Shown here: positions 15,983 through 16,003 of the stretch, one piece after another | Numbering within the stretch: the stretch's first letter is position 1 | Layout of the letters: every line of letters starts with the position of its first letter | Assembly: GCA_017435245.1 (NCBI GenBank) | Contig: JAFSFK010000086.1 | Span: 1 to 16,003, forward strand | Direction: 5' to 3' | DNA from: Oscillospiraceae bacterium | GTDB lineage: Bacteria > Bacillota > Clostridia > Oscillospirales > Oscillospiraceae | Length of the DNA stretch: 16,003 bases | Position numbers and translations under genes: made by a program | Notes under the pieces: model-generated | What the model was told of the DNA's origin: nothing | Databases searched by the model: none | What the model saw: the letters and a program-made list of their open reading frames with translations, nothing else

Positions 15983-16003
15983 ATTGTTTGTCTTGAAGAA
16001 AAG

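Overview
The window looks like chromosomal DNA from a Gram-positive gut anaerobe of the Clostridia, most likely the Oscillospiraceae/Ruminococcaceae. The grounds are: lipoprotein and Sec signal peptides of Firmicutes type, AGGAGG-like ribosome sites before every gene, moderate GC, very large secreted beta-sandwich proteins, and intergenic hairpin repeats of a kind I remember from Oscillospiraceae genomes. The family assignment is inference.

All five genes lie on the minus strand, in two transcription units. The right unit starts at a good sigma-A promoter (-10 at 15550-15555, -35 at 15573-15578). It contains a 945-residue lipoprotein with a TlpA-like thioredoxin domain (12641-15478), a 427-residue lipoprotein (11321-12604) and a 1638-residue membrane-anchored protein with a second TlpA-like domain (6367-11283). 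The intergenic gaps are 36 and 37 bases, and the unit ends at a textbook TTCG-loop terminator (6324-6353). The left unit has a small lipoprotein (5481-5906) followed 34 bases later by a giant secreted protein whose start is at 5446 and whose end lies beyond the left edge of the window (at least 1815 residues).

The genes share parts. Four of the five proteins carry one or two copies of a C-terminal module I do not recognise. It begins near a 'YYHLDSxDGP' strand, usually continues with 'GVYPLTEDL', and closes with a WxxxC motif whose cysteine is present in all six copies. Three of these four proteins also carry PPC-like/Ig-like beta-sandwich repeats or a matching 'GTYxF' sandwich just before the module. 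Four of the five proteins, including the small lipoprotein, have Ig/CnaB-like strands. The 1638-residue protein looks like the N-terminal half of the 945-residue protein and the whole of the 427-residue protein, joined by a tandem sandwich array. I read this as a cell-surface or envelope system in which TlpA-type thiol chemistry is coupled to large surface proteins that each have a conserved cysteine. No substrate can be read from sequence.

Two intergenic regions (5907-6366 and 15479-16003) hold no convincing genes. Each carries a MITE-like element with the same terminal repeats but a different core (6071-6316 and 15776-15864). Each element lies beside a terminator-like structure, in the same orientation. 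A bidirectional terminator near the right edge (15947-15982) suggests another minus-strand gene further right.
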